Of a stretch of DNA of 64,000 nucleotides, positions 46,792-61,500 are shown piece after piece. Location of the stretch: positions 7,775,157 to 7,839,156 of the forward strand of contig NC_133301.1 of NCBI RefSeq assembly GCF_005239225.2, in the 5' to 3' direction. The first letter of the stretch is position 1; each line of letters opens with the position of its first letter. This DNA is from Populus alba (Eukaryota > Streptophyta > Magnoliopsida > Malpighiales > Salicaceae). The translations under genes were made by a program, and so were the position numbers. Below the pieces are notes generated by a model that was given only the letters and a program-made list of their open reading frames with translations, was not told where the DNA came from and made no database searches.

Positions 46792-49500
46792 TTTAATGAA
46801 AGCCCTTGCTATTGCATATTTGAATAAAAAAGAAACGACAATTTAAAATAACAACTAAGCATTAAACACATAATGTAACACCGCATAAATTCTTGCGAAG
46901 ATACATGGAGCCTTTAACTAAAAAGAAAAAAAAAACATAATGATTTTCTTTTTATATAAATATATTCCATTTAACATGATGTTAGTTCTCTAAGATTAAC
47001 TAATACTCAACTAAAATCTCTACTAAAATTCTAGATATCAACATCTGTATCGTCACATTACAATCAAATTTAATCCCTTAATTCAATCATCCTGGATCAT
47101 TTCATCAAATAATATCATGATAACCCCACAATCATCTCAATAACAATCAATCATAATTAATTCTCTTAAAATACAAATAAATTCAATTTAGAACGAATAC
47201 AAAGATCATACATAACAATTTAAATACATGTTTATCTTACAACTAAATGCATAAGTTAAGATTAACATATACAATAGAAATTAAGCTATTTAAAATGCAT
47301 GTTATAAGTTTAAGTTCAATTACATAAAGACTACAAAAAAAAAAACTTCTTGAGACATAGTAATTACATAGTCATTACTTAGATCTATAAAAGATAATTT
47401 AATAATATTCTACTATTTTTGGCGATTATAAGAAGTACCTAAAATCAAACAATTAACATCATATTACATCCAATTGTCAATACAATAATAAAAGACATAG
47501 AATGTTCTATCAAAGTATTTTTCAATCTGTTTTTATGAGTCATACCATCTGATTCTTACATTTAATCGTTTAACAACTTGATTATTATCCTTGAGATGGA
47601 GTTAATTTTGATAGTCTTTCATGAATCTCCATAATTCTAACCATTATCATTGATGCCAATTATTCTTCAAGGCCCATTTAACTATATTCTTTCTTTATCC
47701 TTACACTATCAACATTCCATATGCAATAAAACATTTAAAGAATTTGCAGTTATAATGTTTATGAAAACTTTAATGCAATACAAGATGCATAGCGTTAACC
47801 TGAAGCTTGCACGTATGTAGCTGCTATAACCTACCATCCTCCTACAACCTCCATTGCCCTAATAAGGTTTAACCATTCTTACTTAGATCTCACTTCAAGA
47901 ACTTTATTTTGGTTGTCATTCAATCTATATTTTCTACAATAGTCTAAAGCTACAATATTTTTGTGTTGTTTAGAATCATACTAAAGTAAACCTCTTTGTT
48001 GCTATCAAACAGTCTCTAATCATTCTGCATTTATGATATTAATACAACCCTGATTTCCATTTCTTTTCTAATCCTTAGTTCCAAAGTTATATTCCTTTTG
48101 ACTAACTCAATAGCCTACATAGTTAATATTATTTTTGCTATAAACAACTTTTAACACAACCTATCAAATCTATCAAATCAGTACTAAATTATAGTAATCT
48201 CTCATCAACCATTTACCCCATCAGATATATCTTAAGACGACTAAGTAGTCTTTATATATGCTTTATAAAAGTTCTATTTCCTATTTATCATCTATTAATA
48301 AATAATCTGACACTTTGCATGCACTGATAAGTAACCAATTTAATAAAGAATGCAAAAAATTTAAGTGCACAAGGTATTTAGTTACGAAGGGAAAACCTTT
48401 TGAAGAACTCTTCAAGAAATAAATAAATAAATAAACCCTTGGGGTAGCCAAACCTAGGATAAATAATTTTTTCACTAGTTTGAATAATTACAAGAGGAGT
48501 ATCTTTGAACATAACCTTTTGTGTCTATACTACTTTACTTGATAAGACAATGAACCATGTTATGTCTTATACTGAAGTAGCTTATCAGTACATCTAACGA
48601 TATTCAAACTGTTGTCATCCTAATTGGAACCTCCAGTTGCTAAAAGTTCACATATGAACTCTTCCTAGAAGTCTGTAGGCTCTTCAAGTATTTAGGGACC
48701 AATTCTCATTAAGAATTTTCTGTACACTTCTTATGTGTCAAGAGTATGTGCTGCAAAACTCTAGATAAACGCCTTAGTTGGGTAACATATTTGCTTCAAT
48801 GTACTTGATGCTTTTACATCCTGAAACTTTCCTTTAAAGCACATGACAAATACCTTTCTTCAAACTTAACCTTCCTTATATTCATGTCTTATGTGATAAG
48901 GATAGGTATAATCTTTAAGTTTCCTAGTTTGTCATGATGGTAATAGACTACTAACATGTTTTACAAAAACAGTGATAAAGTTATCTTCAGATAACTTTTT
49001 CTACTTCATCTGAACTTATCTCTTAAATAATCTAAGCTAATCAGAAAATTACAAAGAAGATAATGCTAACTATTCTTGATAAACTTCTATCTTAGCCAAA
49101 GTGTTTTTTTACCAACTGTAAAAGATCTTCACTAATCTAAGCCAACAAAATGACATTTACAATCTTCCATTTTAGCCTGATTTATGACAAAACGTAGAAA
49201 AATGGATTAGCAAGCATTAAGTTCAGATCAAACAAAAATTCCTACAAACACCATCAGTTAGAATGAGAACAATTGTCAGTGTTCTTAACAGTTCATAACA
49301 TGTTTAAAAAGTTCTTTCATGCAAAAATTTCAAAAATTTATTTAGATAATAATGCATATTTATAAAGTTCAGATTAAAAGTATTGCATATAGCCATAACA
49401 TAGAAGTTCATATGCTTATCCCAAATATTATAGACCATTAAAATCAATTCAGGATTTAAAAACAATAGGAATAGAATAAAAAAGGAATAGCAAATATCAA
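46792..49500. other. Gene desert, AT-rich
   Basis: No coding region supported. The stretch 48330-48480 (GCACAAGG, then GAAGGGAAAACC) looks like old retroelement DNA but cannot be assigned. Confidence 0.4.
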
Positions 49501-50720
49501 CATTACTATAATCCATGCATCTGCCCTTTAATTTGGCACCAATCAAGGATTTCATCATCATCATCTCCTACAACCGTATGATGAATTTGCTTAACATTGA
49601 ACCCCAATTGTACAAGCCTGTCATTCTCCTATGCAGCATCTTGATAGATATCAAAGTGCAACTTGTCAACTTCTCCAGCTTTTTAATCTCACCTTCCTAT
49701 AAAACTATCAAACTTGTTAGTTAAAAACTACAATTGCTCTATGATAAGTGGAAGTAACAGGCTAGTTAAGGGTGACTCTAGTTGAGATATCTTTTCATAC
49801 TAACCATAGCTTCAAATTTCATAAATATTACAATAGAAATCTTGCCACACATTTTCACTATGGGTTCAACATCTCTTAAAGGAACCTTAGTTAGAATAGC
49901 TACTTTAGTGATCAAACCCCTAAAGGGAAAACTTGATTTCTTGTTAAAGAGAGCCTTTTGAATCACAATTTCAATGGGTACATCAATCATAATGACATAC
50001 ATGAATTATGCCTTTTCAACAATCAGTTTTGTGCGTCTAACAATTAACCATAAGTTGGTTAGGACAATTTTTGCTAACAATCTATAAGGTGCCACCAATT
50101 ACTTCATAGGTAACCTCTATGGATTGACAGTCCATTTAGGTCTATTAAATCCTATAAACAAATCACTCATTTGGGTTTTGGATGGTGTCTGAATTCATTT
50201 GAAAGGAAAACCCAAATTACTAACCTTAGGCATGCCAAGTAAGTCTCTATTGACAGAGAGGGACATGGTAAGGGTTTGACTTTGGAAGTGATTAAATTTT
50301 CATCCAAGTCAAAAGGGTTACAGTTAGCATAAAACTCCCTCACAATTTCCATATAAGAAGTAGGTACCTCACGTCAATTCCTTCACAAGTCAAGCTACCC
50401 TTTCAGTTAAATTTTTCCATTTTCTTTTTCTAAGAATCTCTTCAATAAAAGTAAAGCAGTATTAGATAAATCACTTATAGATACCTCGCATTCTCCCAAC
50501 ATATTCTTCCTTGAGAAGTTGGTCCTGTATGTCTTTTCTACCTACAATGAGGTGAAATGTTCTATCTTGGCAAAATGTGGTTCAGATTTTGATGAATTGG
50601 CCATACCCTTGCCTTTCTCATTAGTCTTTTGAGTTTTAAAAGGCTGAATAAGGGTTTTCTTAGGAGATGAGGTCTCCTTCTCTTGTTCATTTGAGGAGCT
50701 TGAAGAAAGTGCGGTGTAGG
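49500..50720 (-). pseudogene. Relic of a plant transposon/retroelement protein
   Basis: On the minus strand a decayed coding track runs for about 1.2 kb. It starts with a Lys/Ser-rich stretch (SPKKTLIQPFKTQKTNEK), then FAKIEHFTSL, LLKRFLEKENG, EIVREFYANCNPFDLDENLI near 50340, YVIMIDVPIEIVIQKA near 50000, FPFRGLITKVAILTKVPL, and ILDWCQ-like text near 49550 (read as SLIGAKLKGRCMDY). REFYAN plus the later order matches what I recall as the 'putative plant transposon protein' domain common in plant retroelement neighbourhoods. Frameshifts and stops break it. Function unknown. Confidence 0.5.
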
Positions 50721-53700
50721 TTTCTTTTGTGCTTTTATCTTATACTAACCATGTATAAATTAACATTCATCAATAATGTTTTCAACAAATTTCAAGATTT
50801 GTGCTTTTCAACCTAACACAAGATCCAACAACATGTTTGCTTGTTAGATCAACATATAATCTTCTTACTATTTTTTTTTTAACGATATAGAATGCAATTT
50901 TGAAGAGATTGTTAGGGATATCAAAAGAGAAAAAAGATGAATGGTTTTGCCTTAAAATGGGCAAAAAAAAAAAAAGACTTTAAGTCAAGATGACAGAAAA
51001 AGATAACAGATTTGACTATATCTTGTAGTGAAAACAGATATAATAATGCAATACTTGACAAAAGGCTATGTCATATCAAATCACTTTTCAATCCTTTTTA
51101 TTGATAAGTTCATCTTGCTTCTCCCCATTAAAACATGTCATTTGGTTGTTTAAAGATCTGCTTTAAAACCTAAAAAACCTTTCTTGAACCATTGATCATT
51201 TTTTTTTAAAAAAAAAAGCCACGCCATTTAAAGATATAGACCTTAAGAAGGTAAGCCAATTTTTAGCCTAAAAACACTTCTAATTGACAATTTTGAAAAA
51301 AGGTACTTACCTCAATGTTCAATCTTCATTCATGAAAGCATATCACTTTATTTTACCAAATAGAGACATGAGTGCGTGAGTGCGTGAGTGAGATAGGTAT
51401 AATATTATGATTTTTTTAAAGAACTTTCTTTAATCATCTTCATACATTGATAAAATATGCTTAGTAGGTTGTCAGCAACATACCTTGAAAGTCAAACTTC
51501 ATGCTAGGACCTAGATACATGAACATTTATTATTCCCAGCATAAATTTTGATTAACTCATTAACTCCATTATGAAATTGTTTGTCTATTTCCGTAATGAA
51601 GTGAGCTAAAAACATTTCTTCAAGGATTTGAAGAGAGGGAAAAATAATTCATTATAAGATTGCTCGTTTATTTTCATATTGATGTGAGTAATCGATTTTT
51701 TCTTCAAGGATATGTTAGAAGGGAATCTATCTTAACAGTTTGTATTAAATTCAACTAGTTTTAGTCAATTCAAGGTATATGCTTCCCCCTTATTGTCAGG
51801 ATATATGTTTCAAAAATAAAAAACATAGTTTTTTTTTTTTTTTATCTAAAATAATATGGTTGGTTGTCTTTATAATACGGATGATGAAGTGTTATGACTT
51901 ATTTACGATACTCCTTATTTAAGCCTCTATGTGTTTTTCTTGCAAAATACTCGGTTGCCAACTTATATCGCAAGGTCTTATTGAACTCTAATTGATCTAA
52001 AGTTTTAGGCTAAGGTAGAACAATATGTCAAGAGACGTTTTATAAAATTTAACCCGAATTAATGATTGAATTGAGATTTGTGCTCAATAGCGTAAAACTT
52101 GTCAATAGGTGATTTTACGCTAAAATTCTAGATTTTTTTGTTAAATTCTTATGTTAATCATATAATTTATTCAACGATCATTTCTTTATTCCAAAATATA
52201 TGTATTTTGCCTTTTATAATTTATATCATTTACAAACTTATTACCGTTTCACGGTAACGTTACCGATTTTTAACTAATACTTACACCTTCACTTGTTTTT
52301 ACAATTCTTTGTTATATTTTATTCTTTATTACCATATTACTTCCTTGGAATCATTTTATTATATTTATTATTTTTTATCCATCAAAACGCGTTACCGATT
52401 TCACCAGCATTATGAATTTTGAACCCAAAATTTATAATTCTCTTTTCAACTTTATTAGCACCTTTAAATTTATTCATAGAGGTTATCCTCACCATCACAT
52501 GTCATATTTCTTACTTTTATTATTTATTCATTTCCTTCACCTTGTTTGTTTTTTACTCGAAAGGGTCTTACTATTCTTGTTCTTATGTTTACACGAAAGT
52601 TTACATACTATCCTTAATTTTGCTAAATGGATGATTAAACTAGAAAAGAGATTAAATTAAGGCAAATCCTTAGCATTTATGAACTGCTTCTAGCCAACAA
52701 ATACAATGTAAGTAGAATGTTTGATCAAAACAACCTCTATTAAGGGCTGCATTTTTATTTTGATCAAAATCTAGAAAGGCATTCATCTTACCATCTAGAA
52801 TGATTACACCCAAACTTTTAGACCGAGGATTAATTCTTTGGAATAATCCCTATAGTGAAGAAGCAGATGCTATGATAAATGTCATAGAGAACTAATATGA
52901 TGACTTGATATCTAGTTAAGAATACCTTTATTTGAGTTGAAATGAAGGACGTTTTTGAACTTTTTGAGTGATAACATGTTGCCTCTTTAGCATATAGGTT
53001 TGCAAGCATTTTAGCCCACTCGATCCACTCAAACTAGTCAAAGGCTTTCTAAAGATGATTGGTCTTTTAGCACAAAGTACATTAATATCAATGTCTTCAT
53101 TTAACTGTCTTATTCGTACATAAGCTTACATAAGACTCAAATTAGGGATGACTTGACCAATTTGACATAAAGGAAAACATTGGTGGGCTATTATGGATAC
53201 TATAAATTTTGCTAGTAAGACAATCATGCAATTTATCCATTGCTACTTTGGCATCAGAAAAAGAACACTCTTAACAACATTACCATATTAGGTTTGTGAG
53301 ATATGGCCCTGTTAGGGAAATAAAAGATTTTGTAGACATTATTCAGAATTTAAAATAGAAGGAAGATATTAAGATCCAACATTAATATGGAAGAGCATCT
53401 TTACCAATAAAGATTTACATTTTTCATGCATAATCGAAGTTATAGCTACCAAGAAACTAGAGCTCCATTAAGGTCTACAATCTATATAATACTTCTAGGA
53501 AACTTGGAATCAACCAGACCTATCCATACCCATCATATATTTTTGAAACAACCTGAGGCCATTTGTAAAACTTATAATATTCTATGAAGAAGTGGGCAAG
53601 ATAAATCAAACACTATTAGAGATATGTTTGCTAAGGGATGATGATATCAAAATCCATATGACCAAAAACTTTGAAGAATACTACTAGCAATCCAGTATAT

Positions 53701-55980
53701 GAAGGAGAAGGAATGTGTCCCCTTGTAAACAACAAAGAAAGTCACCATTATACTCCTAATGAAAAATAATCAAGCATATAGGTTACATGACCAAAATTTC
53801 CCTTTTAAGGAAGTGTCCCATACTTCTCTTGCTGATGAGACCTAACACAATTAACTTGAAGACACTGAAAAAAAGGTTACACTTATTTTTAGAATGAATT
53901 CACACCAATTTCCAACATCATCATTAGTTGACCACCCATCACCTATTTTTGTGAAAACATATGAAAGCCTTTAGAAACTCCATCATAAGCACCATGATCA
54001 CAAAGTGAAACAATAAAAAATGGGTTGGAAGAGCTCGAAGAACTTTAGGCATCACAAGAACTATATTAAACAAATATATAAGAGGGGACTTTTGAAGCTA
54101 ATGTTTCTACTAAAATAGGTGTGTAGAAAATTAAGACTCTCACTTTCAATTTATTTTTATAAGTACTATCAATTGTTTCAATCTTAACCATTGTAGACAT
54201 TGAAGCCAAGATGTTAATTTTGTTCTATTCCATCTACAATGGTAGATATATCTCGTTCTATTTTGAAAAAAAAAAAAACTAAAAAACCTAGAACAAATTT
54301 CATCTCGCTCAAAATATAGGTTTGTTTCGAAAATTACTCTTAAATTCCGACCAGAACATTCCAGATTTGTTTTGGTTGTTCTGTTCTAGCCAAATAGTGT
54401 TTTTTTAAATACGTATCAATCATACATTTCAATCCGATCATTGGATCGAGATGAATTTTTACAAGGAGTCTCATGACATATTGTTGTATCACAAGTTAAC
54501 ATTTTATGGCACTGAGAGTTTAGAAAGGCCTTGTAAGATTGCTAATGATTAGATAAAAATACAGAAAATAACTCATGGTCTCATTAATGGCTTTTTTGTA
54601 ATTTTGTTCATAAAGGTCATTTCATTGTGTTTTTTTTTTTAGATATAAATTTTTTCCAATTTCTCCATTCAACAATGGATTTATTGGGAATTAACCTTCA
54701 TAATTTGTTTTAATCTACTTTATTTGGGGTTATTATGGTCTTGTGACTAGGTCATGAATTTGAAAAGTTAACTTAGATTGATTCAAGTCGATCCAATATG
54801 TTATTGTTTAAATATTTTTTAAAAAAATGATGTCGTCGTATATTTTTTTAGTCAAACTATATTTTATTGGTTGTCCAGGTTGTCTTTGGACTTGTTGAGT
54901 CGATTGAGTCATATTGTTTAAACTCCCTTTTTTTTTTATTTGTATTTGAAATTTGAATTGTATAATTTCATGTTAGTTTATTTTTATATTTGAATTGAAA
55001 TTATGTTTGTTGAATTAATATTTTGAATTATACACACACACAAAACCCTAGGCACTTCTACTTGTGTACATGTGTGTTTTTAAAGAAAATAAAGCTTTTA
55101 AAGGCTAAAAATATCCATGGTCCATTCTTAATTTTGTTATGTTTTTATCAACCTACTCAAAATACTTCCAGATTTTGTCGCATAAATACCTTTCATTTAG
55201 CTTTTTATCTTAAAAACTTTTTAGTTGTTACAAATGATATTAATCATACTGTTATACTTAACATTTCTTTCATTAATATGATGTCTCCTTATAAAATTGA
55301 TCATGAAAGTATTACTTCATACTTCAAAAATCAATGGTTCAAAACTTGTTTTTCCATTTCTACAAAAATTAAAAAAAATTATATTTCCCATTATTTACCT
55401 CATAGTCGTCCACATAACAAGCTTTTCATCGTTGTTTCCATTCAATTTTGTTTTCTTAAATTTTTCATTCCCACCATTATTCCCATGACAAATAAAGAAT
55501 TAACTATCAAGAAATCATTTCCCCCAAACTTTTTCATTAAACCCTGGAATTGCTAATAATTGGGGTTTTCATTTCATTCATCAAAAACACCTATAAGGAT
55601 GCAATTAGCTCATAATAGTCACCCTACCAGCAAGATTTTTAAACCACTTGATGATTTGCTTTGAAATTTTCTCCATGTTCTACTCCTCCTTCAGGTAGAT
55701 GCATGTTTCTCTCCTCCCTTCGCTATCAAATTGCCAGACAAAACCCATGAGAAAAGAGAAGTGTTGTTTTCGCCAATAAACTTCTCAAAGTTCCAAATAT
55801 TTGTAAGAACCATTAAGTTTTTTTAAGAGAAATGAAGAATAACGCTCTCCCCTCTTTCTGCAACTGCTGGAACGTTGGTTAGGCTTAAAAAAATAGGCAA
55901 AGGGTTGTTTGCTCCTAATTATAGAAATGCCACTCATTTGATTGTTAACAAGTTTAGTTTCTATTAAGCCCCCGATTGTA
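50721..55980. other. Gene desert with unassignable repeat DNA
   Basis: No supported gene. A 177-codon open frame at 55023-55556 has no domain, a skewed Phe/Ile/Lys composition and no splice context, and is taken as chance. A stretch at about 54740-54930 (TTGAAAAGTTAACTTAGATT, GATTCAAGTCGATCC) resembles a dispersed poplar-type repeat. 52780-54250 has the texture of decayed pol coding but no motif I can defend. A 14-bp palindrome CGGTAACGTTACCG lies at 52252-52265. Confidence 0.35.
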
Positions 55981-55989
55981 GAATATTTC

Positions 55990-57411
55990 ATAATAATACC
56001 CTTTTAAGACATTTTACCCCTAACAATAATACATTTTCTTCATAATTTTTCACCATTAACAAGTTTAATGTATGCAATGTTTTCCACAAGAATTAAATAG
56101 GCTTGAAAGTGTTAATGCTTTTTTAATTCCTTTTATAAGTTTAGTTGAAGTGAAGTTTAAATCAACAGTTTTAGTTTTCAAATTCTCATTATCTTTAACT
56201 AAATTCTCATTTGATGAATTAATTGATGTGTTTTTTAAAGAATACATTTGCTATTTAAAACCAATGTTCATTGTTAACAAAGCATTCTTTCTTTTCTTTT
56301 TTTACAAAACATCAAAGTCTTTTGAAATAATAATAATGTTACTTTGAAGTAAATATTTTTCTTATTCATGTTCTCATAGTCTTGAAACAAATCATCAAAT
56401 ACATCTTACAATTCATCAAAAGTAATTTACCTTATCAATATCAATATTTTTATTTTTCATCAAGCAAACATCTTTTTTAGTAATGTCAATATTAGACATC
56501 AAACATAAATGATCTAATTCCTCAAATTCCAAATCATCATCATTACTTGAAAAAAGTTGAACTATCATCTTCGTCATCCCAAATAGATGGCTTTAATGTC
56601 TTTTTTTTGTTAAATTGTAATCTCTTTTTGACATTTAGGCAATCGTACTTCACTTGACTTGGTTTTTCAAATTTATAGCATATTATAAAATCCTTATTTC
56701 TTTATTCTCTATTGTCACCTTTCTCTCTTCCAAAACTTCTCTCACTTCCACCGAACATCTTATACATACGGTGAATTGTCTAGCCACCATAGTTATCTCA
56801 TCATTATCTTCTTCACCATTATCTCATTAGCATGCACAAATTTTAGAGCTAAAGATCTCTTCTTGGTATCACATTATCTTCCATCTCAAGCTCTTTAATA
56901 TTTCCTTCATAAGCTATTAAAGATCCAATGAACTCATCAAAGTCAAGTGTTTTAAGATTCTTACCCTCTTATATAGCCATGACCTTAGGTTCCCAAACTC
57001 TAGGAAAATATCTTAAAATTTTACCAACCTTTTCTTCTTTGGTGATGTTTTTTTCCCTAGGCTAACAAGATCACTAACAAAAGTGATGAACGTAGTATGT
57101 ATATCTTAAATACTTTTATTAGGCTCTATTTTGAACAATCCATATTATTTATTGAGGCCAATCAATCTAAAGTCCTTAACTTGACTTACTTCATGGGTGA
57201 CTTCTAAAATTTTTCAAATTTCAAAGGTCGTTTTACAATTCTTAACCCTAGTGAACTCCATATGATTAAGAGCAAAAAAAAAAGAAAAAAAAAAGGCATT
57301 CATAGCCTTAACATTATAACTATGCATTTTCTTTTGTTTATCATCCCACTCACCTAAAAGGGATGTAATAATATTTCCATCCAAATTCATGTTACTAGGT
57401 GATGCAACCAT
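55990..57411 (-). pseudogene. gag: Ty1/copia gag relic
   Basis: From 57411 down: LGEWDDKQKKMHSYNVKAMN, then FALNHMEFTRV, the signature of copia gag polyproteins of the UBN2 type. Farther on comes text like KILRCLPREWEPKV (about 57010-56960), then a Lys-rich part where the zinc knuckle should be (YDCLNVKKR, KPSIWDDEDD, about 56660-56560). Last is an Asn/Lys-rich coiled-coil part ending in SLFNSCGKHC near 56070. Stops and frameshifts throughout. Confidence 0.7.
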
Positions 57412-57419
57412 AATATTTA

Positions 57420-59000
57420 ATAGTTTTACCCATATTTACCTAGTGTTTTGCCTATGTTTTATACATAAAATGTCTTGATATTCTTTATTTTATGTTTTGA
57501 AGGCATTTTTGGATGAAATAATAAAAAAGAAGTAAATTGAAGATAATTGGTAGATTTGACCTCCAGTTGATGTTTTGTGCAGAGGTTGAGCTCTAGAGGT
57601 TGAAACGAAGTGATTCCAGTGGCATTAGAAAGCTAACATCCATGCATTTCTATACATATAAGGCAAGAAAAATAAAAAGAGAGAGCACGGAAATCACAGC
57701 ATTTCAAGTCAAATGTTGCATTCTACTAGTGTTGATTATCTTGAGCTACAGAAGTCCATTTGATGCAAACTCAATTGTTTTGGATTTCTGACTTGAAGAC
57801 CTACCAAATTTCAGCTGAAAAAGAGCTCATATGAGAGATATATGATTTTTTTTTTTAAGAAGACACATGAATTCTGCTAGTAGACAAGTTTTGTGAAGAA
57901 ACAAGTTCAAAGTACTTCTCAAAGCATCCAAACCATCATCCAAGTCTTTGTTTCGGCAATTTAGCTCCTCTAAGTCAAAAGTCAAAGCTTGAAGATTTTA
58001 TGCAAGGCTATTTCTTATTTTTTAGGAAAATAGTTACTAAAAGGCTTAAATGTGAATTGTCTACTTAGGAAAGGATTATTTTGTAAAAAAAGGTTTAGGG
58101 TTTCCTAGGATATAAAAAGAAAGAGAGAAAGGAAAAGAGAGTATGGCTAGCCAAGAGAGAAAAAATGCACATTCCTCCAACAAAACCCAAAATCTTGTTT
58201 TCTTCCTTCTTTTTGATTAATTGTTCAGTAGACATGCAATGCTAAACTCGTTTTCTTGGTTGCAAGAACACATACACCTTCAAATTTCAACAAATGTGGG
58301 ATTTATTTTACCATTTCTTTTCAGTTTATATGATGAATAAATATGTTTGTTTTCCTATGCTTATTTCCTATGATTGTTTATTTTAATTGCTAGAGTGAGC
58401 TCTAAGTTATTATTGTGAACAATTTATTGCTAAGTTTGCTATCAAAACCAGGAGTTGTGGTATATAAATTTGTAAAGCAACTTAGATTAGTAATTGTGGC
58501 GGATCCAGATTAGTAATCTTAGGGAGAACATTCGATTGATCAAATCAAACATGGACTGCAGACAATTATGTTGTCTAGATTAATCAACTCATTTAGCTCT
58601 TAAGGCTACCATTGAATTAAATTACTAGTGCGGACACTGTGGTTATTTGATGGTTAAGATTAGTTATACAACAGATCTGTTAACTAATCAACATAACAAA
58701 AGATAAATATTCAGAGTATAAATTGACCTTTTGTTTCCATAATAAGTTTTGATTTTTATAGGTGGATGTTTACTTGGAACCGAGGTGTTCTCTTGATATT
58801 TTTTTGATTTTATTTAATTTTGCTTGATAGTTTTTTTTTTTCTTTAGCCTAGATAACCTCCAAACCCCCCAAAATTGCATAGCATAAAAATCTGACTTGA
58901 ACCTTCCTCGTGAGATAGACCCCTTGCTTACTTTATACTATCTTGTTTATTTAAACTAGGGTAATTAATTTGTGCAACCGCAACATCACAACACTATGTC
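57420..59000 (+). mobile_element. Probable gypsy-type LTR relic
   Basis: The right part (58850-58990: CTTCCTCGTGAGATAGACCC, then TTTATTTAAACTAGGGTAAT and TTTGTGCAACCGCAACATC) is like the region around the 3' end of Athila/Tat-type LTRs, and 57450-57800 resembles their 5' part. The ends are not fixed, and internal coding is missing. Call rests on remembered family text. Confidence 0.4.
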
Positions 59001-59119
59001 GAGTATATCCATTCTTAATAATATTCCACACTTAAATGTCTATAGATTCAAGAAAGGTTTGCCTCCTGATTTTCCAATAGACATAGTTTTTACCTTCAAA
59101 CAAGAGAGTCCTAGTTAAA

Positions 59120-60720
59120 CATTGACCCTCTTGTGCCATGATATTTTTTTTCCTAATAGTCTAAGAGAGGGTTGAATTAAGGCTAAAGTAAAATTTATAA
59201 TCTTTAATAAAATCACCACCTCAATTTTTGACAACAATAATGCACAATTAACTAGTATATAAATACAATAAGATAGATGATGAGAGAGAGAGAGAGAGAC
59301 TGGATTTTCCTGGATTAGTTTGTACCGATGTAGGTCCCTGAGTGGTGACTTGTCCCCCTTGATGTTGTGGCATATGAAAGAATTTCCGAGGTATGCCCTC
59401 ATCTCCATCTTAGTCAGTAAAGCTAATCCCCAAAGTTCAAGAAAGACTCTTTTCCGGCTACTCATAGTGGTTTATATAATTGCTTGCCCACTCCTTAAAT
59501 CTTCGTTCAACTATTCACTATCACTCATAGTCTTCTAAATAGATAATACCTTACTAAATAAACTATTTTTTTTATAGGATCAAGATTAGAAAACCTTACA
59601 CAATCTTTTTACATGATCAAGATTAAAACCTATCACAATCATTTTCAATGCTCAAGATTAACCTATCATAATCCTTTTCAAGGCTTATGATTATAACATA
59701 TCACTCATTGGTTCTTAACCAAATATTACCCAAGTGGTTTAAGTGCCACTTATACTTTCATAATAATTATTACTCTCACAAGAGTTATCTCACTTTACAT
59801 GAGAGATTATAAAGAATTAAGCTCAAATCTTTATAGAGTTGTAATCTAATTCAATAATATGAAAAATAGATTTGACGCAAATTAAGGTTTAAAGCTTTAA
59901 TTTAATAAAAGGAGTAAAAGCTTTTTGAAGGATTAAAGCATCAAGAGTAAGATTGTAGAAGGGTAAGAGTGTAAGAATTTGAGTGGTTTTCTCATATGAT
60001 CAAAAAAAGTATTTATAGAAACAAAAAACCCATTTAGTAATAACTCAAAGAAGAAAATAAGGATAAGAATAAGAATTTTTTATTTTATTTTTTATCTTCC
60101 AAGTGTTTTTCTAAAGGTTTGAAATGGCTATATCCTTAATTTTGAGAGAAAAAGAGTTGTTGTAAAAACAACTTAAGTATTGAGCACACTTCTCCTAAAA
60201 TCACTAGTTTTTCACCATAAATAATAATAGATAAAACATATAAGAACACATATGATGACTTCTATTAGCTAAAAATTAATAATAAGCTTTACTCTTCATT
60301 TTAAAATGAATTGAGTGAAAGCCCCAAAATATATGCTAAACATGATTTTTTATAAGGTATTTATCACCATATAAGTCTTGGCAATGAAAACACTTTGTAT
60401 AATGAATTTTGACAATAATAGTTTTTTTGGAAGAAATTCATTTTATGATGCCAGATTAAATCTCATAAAGACTTTATTATAATAAAGTGAGCTTAGGCAT
60501 CTTCAAGTCTATATTGCATCCAAGAAGTCTATAAAGCTTCAAATTGATGAGTAGAAATTTCTACAATATTAAATCCATTAATTTTTGTTATCATCAAAAC
60601 AATTGATCCATAAGTGATTAAAGACCTTTAGGCTAACATATCATATAGTTCTATTCTTAGTTTTGACCTTCTATGATTAACTAACATCACCATTGTTGAG
60701 CTTGACATGAAAATTCTAAA
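59120..60720. other. Possible copia LTR relic
   Basis: TAGTCTAAGAGAGGGTTGAATTAAGG near the left side is a phrase typical of some copia LTRs; a (GA)n tract sits at 59283-59300. No partner LTR in the window. It may belong with the gag relic at 55990-57411, separated by the gypsy-type LTR. Confidence 0.3.
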
Positions 60721-61129
60721 ATTAAAGGAAAATATGAAACATGGAGTCTCCACCTAGTTATTTAAAGAGATTAAGAATTCTAAAATATATATTGGTTCTA
60801 TAGATCTAAATAAGGGGTTGGTTATGTATAAGAGAACATAAAAACTATCCTTATCACATCCTTTCCAAAAAAATATTACCTTAGCTATGTATTTCTTGTA
60901 AATTTATTTATTTGCATGCCTTTAACTATCCTAATTATTTTATGAACTTATTCCTAAATTATTTATTAATGATTGTTGTTCGTCTAGTTGGCATAGGGCC
61001 CTGAATTAATATCTCGCAACTTGATGATTTTTTTATTTTTAAAATTTTAATGTAATTTATATTTATGTATTTAATATATTTATTGACCTTTTTTATTATG
61101 TTCTTATGTTTTTTTCTTTAAAAAAAAAC

Positions 61130-61500
61130 CTAGAAATTTGAATAGAATACTATGCTTGTCCAACACTGGTCTTTACTTAGAGGAGACTTGTGGACTCGTA
61201 ACTGATCTCATTTTAGGTTTAAAACATATTACTCGGCCTACATCAGTTCTTAAAACTAGGAGACACGTTGACCTAAACATGAAAATCCAAATTTAGGCTT
61301 TATCAAAACTTGACACTAGACAAAAATCCATCAGACTCGTTGTTAAACTTGTTTTAAGGTAAAGAATATATATGCCTTAGACCTACACCGGTCTCTCAAA
61401 ACCCAATAAAAAATATGATGCTAACTTAATAAAAACGCATCGATGTTATTTTTTTTATCCCTTTTCAAAATAAATATTTATACACATACACACACATAAT
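61130..61500. repeat. Dispersed repeat, partner of 34245-34520
   Basis: Shares the TTAAAACTA...ACGTTGACCT core and the following GATGTTATTTTTT stretch with the copy at 34.3-34.5 kb. Confidence 0.65.

Noticed and set aside
52252..52265. 14-bp palindrome CGGTAACGTTACCG as regulatory site
   Set aside because: No gene nearby and no repeat context to support a role.
55023..55556. 177-codon open frame
   Set aside because: No recognisable domain, biased Phe/Ile/Lys composition typical of AT-rich DNA, no promoter or splice context.
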